Shown here piece by piece: positions 21,594-32,270 of a stretch of DNA of 64,000 nt. Made by a program: the position numbers and the translations under genes. Below the pieces are notes generated by a model. That model did no database searches and had not been told where the DNA came from. It worked only from the letters and a program-made list of their open reading frames with translations. Source of the DNA: Agapetus fuscipes (lineage: Eukaryota > Arthropoda > Insecta > Trichoptera > Glossosomatidae); contig OX637332.1 in the NCBI GenBank assembly GCA_951799405.1, positions 17,613,001-17,677,000 on the forward strand, written 5' to 3'. Every line of letters begins with the position of its first letter. The first letter of the stretch is position 1.

Positions 21594-21686
21594 TTGTGTA
21601 ATTGGCGCTTTTTCCAGAGAAGACCAACCTCGCAGAGGACTCGTGAGGTGTGATTCACACAAAACGGCGCTCACCAAATAAATCAT
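21594..21686 (+). repeat. S2 SINE 3' fragment
   Basis: ATTGGCGCTTTTTCCAGAG, CTCGCAGAGGACTCGTGAGG and CTCACCAAATAAATCATCC match the S2 3' half. Confidence 0.85.
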
Positions 21687-21689
21687 CCA

Positions 21690-22980
21690 AATATTTTTTA
21701 TTCACTTAAGAATTTATATGGCTATTTCCATACTCGCACGGGTATGCAGGTACACACCGCCGTGGAATAAAATTGATTTATTATCGATATATTATATTTT
21801 CATTGAAACTGCATAAGCTGGTAGATGATTATAGGTTTACATACGTCATACAGTGGGTTAATTTTTGCAAGAAAGTCGAGTGCAGATTCTGTGCAATTTA
21901 TTTAAAATGAAGAGCTTAAAAACATGTTTGAAAGTTTTTAAAAGATATATTTTTATTTTTAAATAATGTGTTGTTTCAATGGATATAATTATCTGAATTT
22001 AAAGCACTGGATGTTCTACATTGTATTTAATTAAATCCAGCTATTTGATTTCATGTTTTTAAAAAGCAAGTTTCATTTCTTAATGTAGGTAAACTAAAGT
22101 CGGTCTTGCATTTATAGTTCATTTAAGAAATTTTTTTGTACTTCACAAATATTTTAACCACTGCGTTATCACATACATACTTGCAAATGTAAAATATTTG
22201 TTTAAATGTCTGCATGAAGTTCCACATTCTGTTTTTTTATCTACAGAAAAACGTCACAGGTATAAATAACTAGGGTAAAGAGCAACTATTACAAAAATAT
22301 TTTTTTTTCTGCCGGTTGAAGTAGGTACAAAAATATTTTTTGTTCGGCCGGTTGACGTCTCATAGTCTTTTGGCTCGATTGACGTCGTCCCGTCATGTTA
22401 TATGAATTTGTCAAACTGAAATTTAGCGTAATTTTATTAATGAAATGCTATACCATACGGTCAAGGGTGATATTTCTGACGCATCATATACTCGTACTAG
22501 CAGAGCCTTGTATTTGCACTTCTCGTTTTCATCGTGTGGAACCTATTTATTTTCACAAACGAAATGGCCAACTTTACGCTAATCACTCAATTTGATGTGG
22601 AAGTTTTCAAAATCATGTATTTATGCCCTAAAATGTTTTTTTTAAATTGTAATTTCTTTTAAAAATTGTATTATTTGATCGATTTCAAATATTTCAGCAC
22701 CCGTCATGAAAGAAATTAACAGGCTTTATGCCGAATTGGCTAAAATTTGTTGAGCGGTTATATCAAAGGATATGGAACATAGATTTCAAGAGCTTTTTTT
22801 TATTTAAAAATACTTTTATTTTTTTGTTAGGCCGTGAGATGTAAAATAAAACTTGATGCGATCGATTTCGACAATTAACTGCATGTTTTATAAAAAAACA
22901 TGTCAAAATCAGTTGAATTGTTTGCAAAGTTTCATGTTGATTATGATGAAGAAGAAAAGATAATAAATTGTCCTCTACAT
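21690..22980. other. AT-rich sequence with a short direct repeat
   Basis: No gene or repeat family recognised. A 36 bp unit (TACAAAAATATTTTTT, then CGGTTGA) occurs twice in tandem at 22289-22362. Confidence 0.4.
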
Positions 22981-22982
22981 AA

Positions 22983-23215
22983 AGTTATGCTGGTATGACG
23001 CTGACCATATATACTGTAAAAATGTGTTCACCTTTTGCAATGTCACCCCTGTTTCAGGAAAAGACGGCAAAAGTGTAGGGCTTATGTTAATTTGAGGTTA
23101 AGGTTTTTATTTTGTAAGTATTCATGTAGCATGTGTAAACGGGGACTGAGACGTGATCCCTATGAACGTTGAGGAAATATGAATCTTAAATGTTTATATA
23201 TTCCTAAAACTTAAA
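22983..23215 (+). repeat. Family A copy, diverged
   Basis: TGCTGGTATGACGCTGACCA at the start, CACCCCTGTTTCAGGAAAAG in the middle, and an eroded CCTAAAACTTAAAC 3' end. Confidence 0.8.
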
Positions 23216-23440
23216 CTTTATATTGAAGAATTGAACAGTTAAGATTTGTAGAAATCTTGCAGGTCAAGTTCATGATCAAACTAATTATTTAACTTTATAT
23301 TGAAGAAGTGAACAGTTAAGAACTTTATATTGAAGAAGTGAACCGTTAAGATCTATATATTGAAGAAGTGAACAGTTAAGATTTGTAGAAATCTTCGTAG
23401 CAGGTCAAGTTCATGATCAAACTAATTATTCTCATATTAC
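23216..23440 (+). repeat. Tandem/segmental micro-duplication
   Basis: A unit of about 31 bp (TATATTGAAGAAGTGAACAG TTAAGA) occurs four times. The block GATTTGTAGAAATCTT ... CAGGTCAAGTTCATGATCAA ACTAATTA occurs at both ends, so the array looks like an expansion inside a larger duplication. Confidence 0.9.
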
Positions 23441-23561
23441 ATTTGTCCTTACTAAGTTAGCTTTTGTGTTGTGCTTCCAGGATTCTGTTCAACTGAGAAC
23501 TTTGTAATGGAAGAAAATTAAATATATGTAATATAATAATATCTTAACATATAAAAGTAGG

Positions 23562-23665
23562 CCAGCGCTATGGCCAAGCGGTCAAGGGCAATAGTCTAGG
23601 CGTATGTTTGAAAGAAGACAGTGCCGGTTCAATCGCCGCTCAACCCACTGGACGATAGCTAGCTA
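23562..23665 (+). repeat. tRNA-like SINE head (S4)
   Basis: Box A-like CTATGGCCAAGCGGTCAAGG and box B-like GCCGGTTCAATCGCC, in the style of Leu/Ser tRNAs. The arms do not pair as a cloverleaf and other sequence lies between the boxes, so it is a SINE head rather than a tRNA gene. Confidence 0.6.
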
Positions 23666-23687
23666 AGACCCTGATCTTACAAGATAA

Positions 23688-24480
23688 GAAATTATTATAA
23701 TAATAATAAGACAATATTTATAGTTCCGTTTTGTGATAAATCACTGCATGGGCACTTTTCAACTGTAACCATCCGAAACAAACATGTCTTCAATCCCGAC
23801 TTAAATGCATTTGCACTCTCTACGGCTCTTAGCTCATGGGAAAGGGTATTCCACAGCACAGGAATGGCTATGCAAAAGGCAATCTCCGAGTATTTTGCTT
23901 TATTAGATCGTTTTGTACCTATTAACTTATTCACAGCAGTACTACTTGCAGATCTTAATGCCAGCCGCTTACCATCCACTGAGTCCCTCCCACAAAGCTC
24001 TGAAATATACTGCGTGGCAACACACTGTGTCCATTTAAAGACAGTTAAACGGATTTTGTACTCAATCTTTTCTCTAATTTTAAGCCAGTGAAGCTGGTCT
24101 CTTAATATAGGGGTAATGGAAGCACATTTTTTTAAATTATTTATTAGACGTGCTCCTATAATGAGCAGTCTGTTCAACTGCACACACGGTAGGCCACTGT
24201 ATATTCCATTACAATAATACAGCCTTGAAAGTAACAAGCGCAGTCACAATGTTTTTGGTTTCCTTTATCGGCAGGCACTTCCTAATAGTCCTAATCTGTC
24301 TGATTTGGAACACTCCTGCTATAACCGTCTTTGCAATTTGTGTGTCCATGGAGAGTGCACAGTCAATATGAACTCCAAGGAATTTTATTACAGAGGATGG
24401 TTTAATGCCCCTACCATCAATTCAAACCATCTCAGTATCACCAAGATGCTGTCTACCGTACCGTGTAGTACCGTGGGGTA
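23688..24480 (-). mobile_element. Jockey/CR1/L2-like LINE, 3' part
   Basis: On the minus strand the upstream part (24450-24235) reads IKFLGVHIDCALSMDTQIAK, the palm end and thumb start of a reverse transcriptase. After a frameshift near 24235 the longest frame continues with LSRLYYCNGIYSGLPCVQLN, LRDQLHWLKIREKIEYKIRL, then LWNTLSHELRAVESANAFKS and LKTCLFRM. LHWL-IR-RIEYKI and LWN-LP-ELR...FKS-LKT-LF are hallmark C-terminal strings of this LINE group. A (TTA)n tail lies at 23690-23708. The catalytic FADD-type box is outside the copy, so it is 5' truncated and dead. Confidence 0.85.
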
Positions 24481-24489
24481 CTTAGTTGT

Positions 24490-25035
24490 TGATTGATAAT
24501 GAATGTAGTATACGCTTATAAATTATTAATTGTTTATGTAATACCTGTACCCCAAGTATAACACAATGCTTTAACTCACCTCGATTGGGTAAATCGAAAA
24601 CAATGATAAAAACGCTTTTTTTTCAATATTTGTTTATGGTGACATTTTTAAGTTATGAATATTATTTAACCTTTATTAAAAAAAATGTAAATATTTTGTT
24701 ACACTAAGACCATAAAATTTAAGAAACAAAAACGACAGGTTAAGGGTATATAGTTCTCTTAAAATTGTTAATAATAATAAAAAAGTACACGTAACTGAAT
24801 CGCTGTGTGGACCACAAAACCCTTAAAACCTTAATAGTTAATCAATTTATTCTCCAAGATATTTTACAAACAATCGAAATCGGTTGTAGTTATTTTTAAG
24901 CACGCTTGAAGTAGGTAAATAAGGAAAGAATATTGTATTTCTTAATACTTAAATGAAAGCTAACAAAATCAATACCTTTGCAAATCAATGAAATATATTT
25001 TTTGTTGAAATATTCTCAAAGGTTGTTTAAGTCGA
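24490..25035. other. AT-rich sequence
   Basis: Only a weak trace of the palindrome family at about 24700-24735 (ACACTAAGACCATAAAATTT AAGAAAC). Otherwise nothing recognised. Confidence 0.4.
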
Positions 25036-25290
25036 TTCTATAATCTCAATTCAAAGTTGAAAATATATTTATTACCATTTAAGGCTCCTATTAGATGCAT
25101 GCCCACAAACAAACACGTGTTCGCGCATACAAGAGCTGGATGTGTACTTACAAATAAAACCCAAAACTCAAATGAACATAAACCCTACAATTTTTGCCGA
25201 CCTTCCCTAACACAGGGGTGACATTGGTAATGTGAACCATTTTTTACAGTATGGGTGGTCAGCCTCATACCAATCTAAGAGGCAAGGAAT
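25036..25290 (-). repeat. Family A copy, near full length
   Basis: Runs from a damaged 3' end (CTATAATCTCAATTCAAAGT) to CATACCAATCTAAGAGGCAA. Confidence 0.85.
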
Positions 25291-25659
25291 ACAAATAATA
25301 TAAATAGATTAAATATCTAAATTTAGTTCCAATAATGATTGGTAAAGGCAGGCATACATACGAGTAGATAGGTAATATGTAGCCAGGAGTATTATTGTTT
25401 TTTCGGGAGCCTGCGTAGTATCGGATCAAAGAGTTGCTTTGTTGGCATTATGTACTCCACCTTCTACTATGTACGCCAATAATTCCCTCACAATGTGAGA
25501 TTATATTATTAATCCCCTTAATTAATTTTCATTCAACGGTGAAATAATATTACCGTTAGATTCCACGTACATACATAAAGCCTCCACAGCGTCGACGTCA
25601 GTGCGCTATATTAATAATACACAGCTTAGTACAAAATATAATATGGAATTAAAATCTGA

Positions 25660-25800
25660 CTAGGGGCGTTGCCCCTGGCTGCTACGCAGCCCAACCCCTT
25701 AACATTTGGTGAATGTGTATATTGCGCATAGTTTCCTCGCGTTAAAATTCGGAAAACATGTAAAATAAAAACATGCAGCCTTTGTAAAAGAAAATCGACC
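25660..25800 (-). mobile_element. Helitron-like 3' end beside an A array
   Basis: On the minus strand this ends GGCTGC-GTA-GCAGCC, then GGGGC-AAC-GCCCC merging into CTAG (25660-25663) followed by T. About 140 bp is nearly identical to 47287-47430, and the last 45 bp recurs at 46335-46378. Two hairpins ending in CTAG|T resemble a Helitron terminus, although the hairpin is closer to CTAG than usual. Confidence 0.45.
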
Positions 25801-25802
25801 AC

Positions 25803-26895
25803 CCATAGTTTAAAAAATGGTTCACTTTGCAGATTTCAGCTGTGTTTCAGGGAAGATTGGCAAGAGTTGCAGGGCTTATATTAATTTGAGATTGGGTTTT
25901 TATGTTGTAAGTCATTACCTATGTGTAAGCGCGAACTTATAAATGTCTGCTTGTGGGAATGCATTTAATATGAATCGATTGGTATGTATCTTTGCAACTT
26001 AGATTATAGAACTTAACAAAATAATTTCCTTGACTTATAGGTTAGTATGTGGCTGACCACCCATACTGTAAGAATGGTTTACCATGAAAATTTTATCTCT
26101 GTTTGAGGAAAAGTCGGTAAGAGTTGCAGGGCTTATGTTCATTTGAGATTAGTTTTTTATTTTGTAAGTCCACATGGGGCATTTGTAAGCGCGAACTTAT
26201 ACCTGTCTGCTTGTGGGAATGCATTTAATATGAATCTCAAATGGTATGTATCTTTGCAACTTAGATTATAGAACTAAACAAAATAATTTCCTTGTCTAAA
26301 AGGTTAGTATGTGGCTGACCACCCATACTGTAAGCAATGGTTCACCATGCAAATTTTATCTCTGTTTGAGGAAAAGTCGGCAAGAGTTGCAGGGCTTATG
26401 TTCATTTGAGATTAGTTTTTTTTATTTTGCAAGTCCACATTGGGCATTTGTAAGCGTGAACTTGTACCTGTCTGCGTGTGGGAATGCATTTAATATGAAT
26501 CTTAAATGGTATGTATCTTTGCAACTTAGATTATGTAAAGAAATACACAAAATAATTTTCTTGACTTATAGGTTGGTATGAGGCTGACCACCCATACTTT
26601 AAAAAAATGTTTACTTTGCAAATTTCACCTTCGTTTCAGGGAAGGTTGGCAAGAGTTGCAGGGCTTATGTTCATTTGGAATGGGCTGTTATGTTGTAAGT
26701 ACACATGCAGCATATGTAAGCGGGAACTTATACATATCTGCTTGTGGGAATGCATTTAATATAAATCCTTAATGATATATATCTTTGCAGCTTAGATTAG
26801 ATTAGATTAGATTAGAACTTATACATGTCTGCTTGTAAGAATGCATGTAATATGAATCTCAAATGTTATATATCTTTGCAACTTAAATTACAGCT
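25803..26895 (+). repeat. Direct array of family A copies
   Basis: Copies at 25803-26010, 26025-26275, 26290-26545 and 26560-26815, then a partial one at 26817-26895, all plus strand, each about 265 bp from the next. A local variant, ACCATGCAAATTTTATCTCT, replaces the usual TTGCCAATG/CACCCCTGT part. GATTA repeats (26795-26815) separate the last two. Array growth by unequal exchange is likely. Confidence 0.9.
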
Positions 26896-26914
26896 TTAAA
26901 TCCATTTTTATTTT

Positions 26915-26915
<1 letters not shown>

Positions 26916-26970
<55 letters not shown>
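26916..26970 (+). repeat. Poly(T) tract, 55 bp
   Basis: An uninterrupted run of T. The paralogous position in the duplicate (about 49010-49021) has only about 11. Confidence 0.95.
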
Positions 26971-26975
<5 letters not shown>

Positions 26976-27250
26976 GCATGAAATAAAAGAAAATATAAAT
27001 AAAACTTTCGCGTTTTGCCGCTAGATGTCAATATAGTTCCATACATTTTCAATATGAGCAAACAGATTTATTGAAAGAAGTTTTCATACATTTTTAAACA
27101 CATACGCGAAAGCTCGCAGCATTGCAGCATATATACAAAAATTAATTTGCCATAGATCATGAATGTGTTTCATCTGCTGTGATGGCATTGATTCAGAAAA
27201 TCGAAACTCGAAGACGAAAGACGACGACGAAGGGTAATATAATTAAGGAT
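26971..27250 (+). repeat. Right flank of the duplicated segment
   Basis: AATTTGCATGAAATAAAAGA through GAAGGGTAATATAATTAAGG, shared with 49022-49307. The last 60 bp (AAATCGAA ... GACGACGACGAAGGGTAAT) equals the 3' tail of SINE S3. Confidence 0.85.
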
Positions 27251-27321
27251 ATGTATCATCCGAAAAAATAATTATGAATATCGATTACAGATTTATCAAA
27301 AATTAAATAATACGAATTTAT

Positions 27322-27567
27322 TGACTTGACTTATAGGTTGGTATGAGGCTGACCAACCATACTGTAAAAAATGGTTCACTTTGCCAATGTCACCCCTGTT
27401 TCAGGGAATGTCGGCAATAGTTGCAGGGCTTATGTTCATTTGAGGTTTGGATTTTATTTGTAAATACACAATCAGCATTTGTAAGCGCGAACTACACGTG
27501 TTTGTTTGTGGGCATACATCTGAGAGCTTTGAATGAATATATCCTTGCAACTTATATTATAGATTAT
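27322..27567 (+). repeat. Family A, full length
   Basis: TTGACTTATAGGTTGGTATG to TTGCAACTTATATTATAGAT. A close relative of 17506-17757, with the same TTTGTTTGTGGGCATACATC variant. Confidence 0.95.
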
Positions 27568-27599
27568 AGAAGAAGCCTCAAAAATTACATTAAAGTGTT

Positions 27600-27720
27600 A
27601 AATAAAGTTTTTAAGCTTTGTTCTACTTGCAGTAATTTTCTCTGCCAACGTTTCATTCCCTCGATCGGGGAACACTTTCAAGGCTCGAAGCGACGGGGCA
27701 CCTTTATCTTCCGTTTGCTT
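27600..27720 (-). repeat. P-like stem-loop motif
   Basis: On the minus strand: CTTGAAAGTGTTCCCCGATC then GAGGGAATGAAACGTTGG. A short stem followed by GAAACGTTGG occurs near the ends of many arthropod retroelements, from memory often Penelope-like. No protein remains. Confidence 0.3.
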
Positions 27721-27826
27721 AAGTGTTTTTATCACAATTAAAAAAAATAGTTACTTTTTATTCATTTTTCAATATTTTCCCTTTACAATTTCAAATATTA
27801 AACTCACAATTTAAAATAACAAAATC

Positions 27827-27990
27827 GTGCAACTCTTGCCACCGTTCCCTGACCTTGGAAAGACATAGGCAAAGTGTAGCAATACTAACTGTCTTGCTTG
27901 CAAAATTAGCGCTAGCGATAAACAAGCACGCAGCGGCCTCTTGAGGAGTGATTCACGCCAAAACTGCACTCACAAAAAGTGTCCAGATAT
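27827..27990. repeat. A fragment followed by S2 fragment
   Basis: 27827-27879 is a minus-strand piece of A (TGCAACTCTTGCCACC ... GGCAAAGTG). 27890-27990 is a plus-strand S2 3' piece (GCGGCCTCTTGAGGAGTGAT TCACGC, ACTGCACTCAC). Confidence 0.65.
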
Positions 27991-28024
27991 TGGTTACTTT
28001 TTAGTTTTTTTCTTCCTATCCCAT

Positions 28025-28292
28025 CTCTAATCTAATCTTATCTCTAATCTATGTGGCAAAGATATGTAAAATTGGGGATTCACATTACATGCATTCTCAC
28101 AAGCAGACACGTACAAGTTTGCGCTTGCGCATCTCGCATGCGAACCTAAACAAAAAAAACAAATCTCAAATGGACATACACCCTGCAACTCCTGCCGACC
28201 TTCCATGAAACAGGGGGGACATTGGCAAAGTGAACCATTTTCTACAGCATGGGTGGTCAGTCGCATACCAACCTATAAGTCAAGGAACATAC
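28025..28292 (-). repeat. Family A, full length
   Basis: TCTAATCTAATCTTATCTCT tail, through ATACCAACCTATAAGTCAAG GAA. Carries a T-to-G change in CAGGGGGGACATT. Confidence 0.95.
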
Positions 28293-28394
28293 ACAACAAA
28301 TTACATTTTAGAAATAAACAGATAATAATATGGATAAACATTAAAATCAAATACAAAACACACAATTCTAATTGAACAATTTGAGAAACCCTAG

Positions 28395-28797
28395 GCCTTG
28401 CCTTCGGCATTACATATCAACCGCCATTTTTTGTTGTCCTTAGATACTTCTTTCATTTCATCCAGAGTCATAACCTTTTTCACACAAGCTCTCCTTTTAT
28501 TATGACTCTATTTATTCTGGATATTTCATTCATTCGCAATTTCGGAACATTGGTCCATCCATACCTTTCTCTGTCTTCTTCTACCATGACATCCATCTAT
28601 TTTTGCAACATATACTTTCTTTGTCAGTCTTTCCTTGTTCATTCTCTCCATACGTCCGAACCATCTTAACAAACTTATTTTCATCTTCACTTTCTCTTGC
28701 ACCACATTCTTCTCTTATGAAATCATTCCTCTAATACTAATTTTACTTTCATTCACCGTCCAGGCTTCCCTGCCATACATAAAAGTGGGTAAAAGTA
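28395..28797 (-). mobile_element. RTE-like LINE C-terminal fragment
   Basis: The minus strand reproduces the end of the 56440-57012 protein: the region of PTFMYGREAWTVNESKI, a long middle with frame changes, and near the end NKRRACVKKVMTLDEMKEVS and KNGG-like WRLIC codons. Its 3' boundary (28395) is followed by unrelated DNA. An A fragment begins 5 bp beyond its other end. Confidence 0.75.
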
Positions 28798-28799
28798 TG

Positions 28800-28872
28800 C
28801 CTGCATCTAAATCTACATCTAAGTTGCAAAGATATGTATCATTTGAGATTCATATCCTGCATGTTTCCTTTA
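28800..28872 (-). repeat. Family A 3' end fragment
   Basis: ATCTAAATCTACATCTAAGT through TTGAGATTCATATCCTGCAT. Confidence 0.85.
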
Positions 28873-28974
28873 ATTAAAAAAAAAAACAATACAGAAATAC
28901 TATACGTCAATTTTACTAGTGGGTCGGATTAAAAGCCCCCACTCTACATTCATAATACACATTCATACAAACAT

Positions 28975-29130
28975 GGTAGGGGATTTTTTTGGCCCGCTAT
29001 CCCTTTTGAGCGCCGTACGTTGCACCAGTCAAATGCCGTAATTATTTAATGTGAGTTGACCGGCGGGTACGAAACCCTTTGATGTGCGCAGGAATCTGTT
29101 AGATATCGGACCACCCCACTCTAATACCGG
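28975..29130. other. GC-richer unassigned patch before minisatellite
   Basis: Contains GGCCCGCTATCCC, GTTGACCGGCGGGTACG and, 60 bp later, ACCGGTCAACTTGAGTGGCG, so TTGACCGG/CCGGTCAA form a spaced inverted pair. No family recognised. Confidence 0.35.
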
Positions 29131-29135
29131 TCAAC

Positions 29136-29575
29136 TTGAGTGGCGAATACGCGATCATGGCCACTCAATGTACACTTAATATACTCATGATGCATGGCCA
29201 TTTAATGCATACTTGATATCCGCGATCATCGCCACTCAATGTACACTTGATATACGCGATTATGATTCATGGCCCCTTAATGCACACTTGATACAAAATG
29301 TACACTTGATTTACGCATTCATGATTCATGGCCATTTATTGCATACTTGATATAAGCAATCATGGCCACTCAATGCACACTTGATATACGCGATCATCGC
29401 CACTCAATGTACACTTAATATACTCGTTATGATTCATGGCTATTTAATACATACTTGATATTATACGCGATCATGTCCGCTCCATACATGCACACTTTAT
29501 ATGCGTGATAATGGCTAGTCTATACTCGATCATGATTCATGGTCATTGATGTACACTGTACAGGTACATACTTGA
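29136..29575 (+). repeat. Minisatellite with alternating unit types
   Basis: About eleven degenerate units. One type (~34 bp) runs CGCGATCATGGCCACTCAAT then GTACACTTGATATA. The other (~41 bp) runs ATTATGATTCATGG then CATTTAATGCATACTTGATA. They partly alternate, so the true repeat period is about 75 bp. Non-coding. Confidence 0.9.
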
Positions 29576-29770
29576 AAAGGAAAAACAACTAAGACCCGAA
29601 TACTCAATACGTTATATCCAAATTTAATATTTTATCAAAAAAAATCCTTGACATGTTTATTTAACTGTCAACAAACTGCGGCTTGAAGTGTAATAAATCT
29701 GGTCCACAATATTAGATAGAAAAGTGAGAATGAGAGAAACACAGAATGAGAATATCTAGGTTGTAAAAAC

Positions 29771-29974
29771 ATGCTCGATAAAATTATGCGATGCGTTACA
29801 AGATTTACAAAACCGAAGTATATCTCAACAACCCCTCCCTCCAGCGAAACCTTTTTAGGATTTCGGTCTTCGCAACTTACTCGACTAATGAATACAGCCC
29901 GAAAGTTTGAAATCTATGAATTTCGTAAAAATGAACGGACATGTTTTTCTAATGACTCTACAAACGAAACGTAG
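29771..29974 (+). other. Unassigned 67-codon ORF
   Basis: ATG-started, reading MLDKIMRCVTRFTKPKYIST, then a basic, S/T-rich tail. Its composition is less AT-biased than the flanks, so a small host exon or a relic is possible. No motif was recognised and there is no supporting splice or promoter evidence. Confidence 0.15.
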
Positions 29975-30395
29975 TATGTTTTTTTTTGCATATTTTTGCA
30001 TAACTTGGAGTGATTTTTTCTTGTTTTAAATTATTTTATTTGAGGATATCCAAAAACAAGATAGTATAAATATTAGATGTGATAAATATAGAGTTTTTTC
30101 ATTTACTTTGTGTCAGTAGGTATTAGTACGAGTATTTTAAAGTATTTTCAATTATCATGATTGATTGCTATTTTATCGGTTTTAGTCACGGAGAAAACTT
30201 TCACGAAACAAATATATTAATCGGCCGACAAATAAGTTATGTCATTAGTATAAGATATTACGCTTGAACTAAGCCGTAGCGTTTTACCAAAAAACTTAAA
30301 ATAACGCCTCCTTGAGCGTTTTAATTTTCATCTAATTAATTATTGGTAAACGTTATGGTTGATATCAAACCTACATTACATAGTTGTTGTACAGG

Positions 30396-30698
30396 TATTA
30401 ATACTAGGACGATTTATTTAGTAAGCGCTGTTTTTTGTGTATCACACCTCAAGAGCCCTATACGAGCTTGGTCGTCACTGTAGAAAGCACCAATTCTCAA
30501 GCAAGACCCTGTTGCTGTAAGGCTGGATGAACCTTTAGTGACCGGTCATTAATAAAGGTATATAATTTTTTCACCCAGCGTAGACCATTTTTGAAAATAT
30601 TAATGGTATTTATTTTGTGCTCCGCTAGGATTTGAACGCACAACCTTCCATTTACGATTCAGACGTGTTAACCACTAGACTACGGTCACGGACCGGTT
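30396..30698 (-). mobile_element. S2 SINE, complete tRNA-headed copy
   Basis: Minus strand from 30698: GACCGTAGTCTAGTGGTTAA (box A), GTGCGTTCAAATCC (box B), GCGGAGCAC, then GACCGGTCACTAAAGGTTCA, CTCGTATAGGGCTCTTGAGG, AAATAAATCGTCCTAGTATT. It lacks the 5S head seen at 42942-43057. The A box is Glu/Asp-tRNA-like. Confidence 0.9.
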
Positions 30699-30850
30699 TA
30701 TTATCCAACCTGGCCCGCTAAAATAATGCAAATATAATGCTAACGGTGACAAAGTAATAAACGATGAATTTGCGGTCGAGTGACCGAGATTCGTGGTGGA
30801 TTCCCAAAACCAAAGGTAATTTTATATTATAATTATTAATGCACAAAATA

Positions 30851-31635
30851 ATAATTCTGTGCCTCCTGTGAAAAGTGATACAACTCGAGTTATACCCTTT
30901 TTGAGTTTTTTGCATAGAAATAATCAGAAAAAAATTAGCATTTTTTTGGTCTTACTCACATTCTTCTATCTGCTATAGTTTAGGAGATAATTTGGTGAAA
31001 AGTGATATAACTGGCAGGATTTTGGCAAAAAAAAAGTGAAAATAGATATAAGTCAAGTTGTACCGCTTTAAGTAATTGCTCTACTCATCAGTTTTTACAA
31101 ATTTATCGTGAATACTGATACATCTAGAGTTATATCACTTTACACCAATTTTTGACTGGAAATTTAGCAAAGTGATACGATTCAGGTAAATTATGAAAAT
31201 ATCACTATTATAAGTATAACAATTGAATCTTTGGGGTAGTACTTTTATAATTAGTTTGAGAAACATTCTGTTAGGAATATTATCTTACGAGTTATTAGAT
31301 TTTTTAACTTTTTGTGTATCACTTTACACAAAGATAACTTATTGGTGCAAAATAATATTACTCGACTTGTATCATTTATCACGTAATAAATGATACAAGT
31401 GCAGGCAAAAAAGGTACAACTGACTGAGTTTAATAAATTACTTTAAAACTATAACATTTACCATAAAAACTAAAATGCACAATGAAAGTAAATGTTTTTA
31501 TCTACAAAATAAGGTACTTATGTGTAACCTAGCCCACTTAGTTCATGAATTATAATTTTTTAAATCTTGTTTTTGCTCTCCTGTAAAATGATGATTTTTG
31601 AGTTGTATCACTTTTCACAGGAGGCACAGAATTAT
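30851..31635. mobile_element. Foldback element with iterated AAGTGATA motif
   Basis: The left end ATAATTCTGTGCCTCCTGTG AAAAGTGATACAACTCGAG and the right end are inverted copies of about 37 bp. Inside, AAGTGATA(C/T)AACT-like units recur on both strands at least eight times (around 30998, 31036, 31110, 31157, 31317, 31370, 31385, 31420). No protein frame, so a non-autonomous inverted-repeat element. Confidence 0.85.
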
Positions 31636-31799
31636 ACTTCATCACATTAAGCGTTTGATTAAAATACAACAATACGTAATGCAGCATGTTCAGCTAATCG
31701 AATATGTTTTTGAATAATTTACAAGTATCTTAGTTTAAGACAACGGAGGATTATTAAATGGCGATAAAGACGAAACTATTTCACGTTTTGTAAAAAAAC

Positions 31800-32041
31800 T
31801 GTACCCTTAGTACGAGTTGCACAACTGGAGTGATGAAAAGTTTTCGGCAATTTTTAAATAGTGATTTCCCCCAAAATCTGCCGCTTTTGTTTGTTTGAAC
31901 TTGATTTTATTCATCACTGTAACTCTTTTACTAAGACCGTAAAGTATGAGAAACATAAACGGCAGATTTTGGGAGAAATCACTCTTTAATATTTGCCGTA
32001 AACTTTACATTACTCAAGTTTTACAACTCGTACTAAGGGTA
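31800..32041. mobile_element. Foldback MITE
   Basis: Arms of about 85-90 bp: GTACCCTTAGTACGAGTTGC at the left pairs with the right-hand end ACAACTCGTACTAAGGGTAC. The loop holds TTTTACTAAGACCGTAAAGT ATGAGAAACAT, also an arm motif of the palindromes at 8694-9287 and 60446-61015, suggesting relationship. Confidence 0.85.
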
Positions 32042-32270
32042 CTGGTCGAAAAATATTGTTGTATAACATAAGAATATAATATTAAGCATTTCAAACAAAC
32101 AAAAAAGAAATCGTGCCAGTATGATCCACGTATCTCAAGATGAACGCAAGAAGTCCGATAGCACTTTGGTAATTAAAAAAAAAGTGAAAATACAATTTTG
32201 TAGTATGCAAAAAGTTATTTTAATCAAAATAAAAACGTATTAAAAAACGCAGCGTTTTGTTTGTAGAATC

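Noticed and set aside
26309..26772. Open frames with MWLTTHTV / MRLTTHT-type starts, also at 34303-34485, 28027-28266 and 48229-48462
   Set aside because: They are the same reading through family A copies on either strand. Their similarity reflects the repeat, not protein conservation.
25803..26895. Regularly spaced repeats that might suggest a CRISPR array
   Set aside because: Units are ~265 bp family A copies without unique spacers, in a eukaryotic context.
26916..26970. Pol III terminator or LINE tail for the poly(T)
   Set aside because: It lies inside the duplicated flank, and the paralogous site has only a short run, so slippage explains it better.
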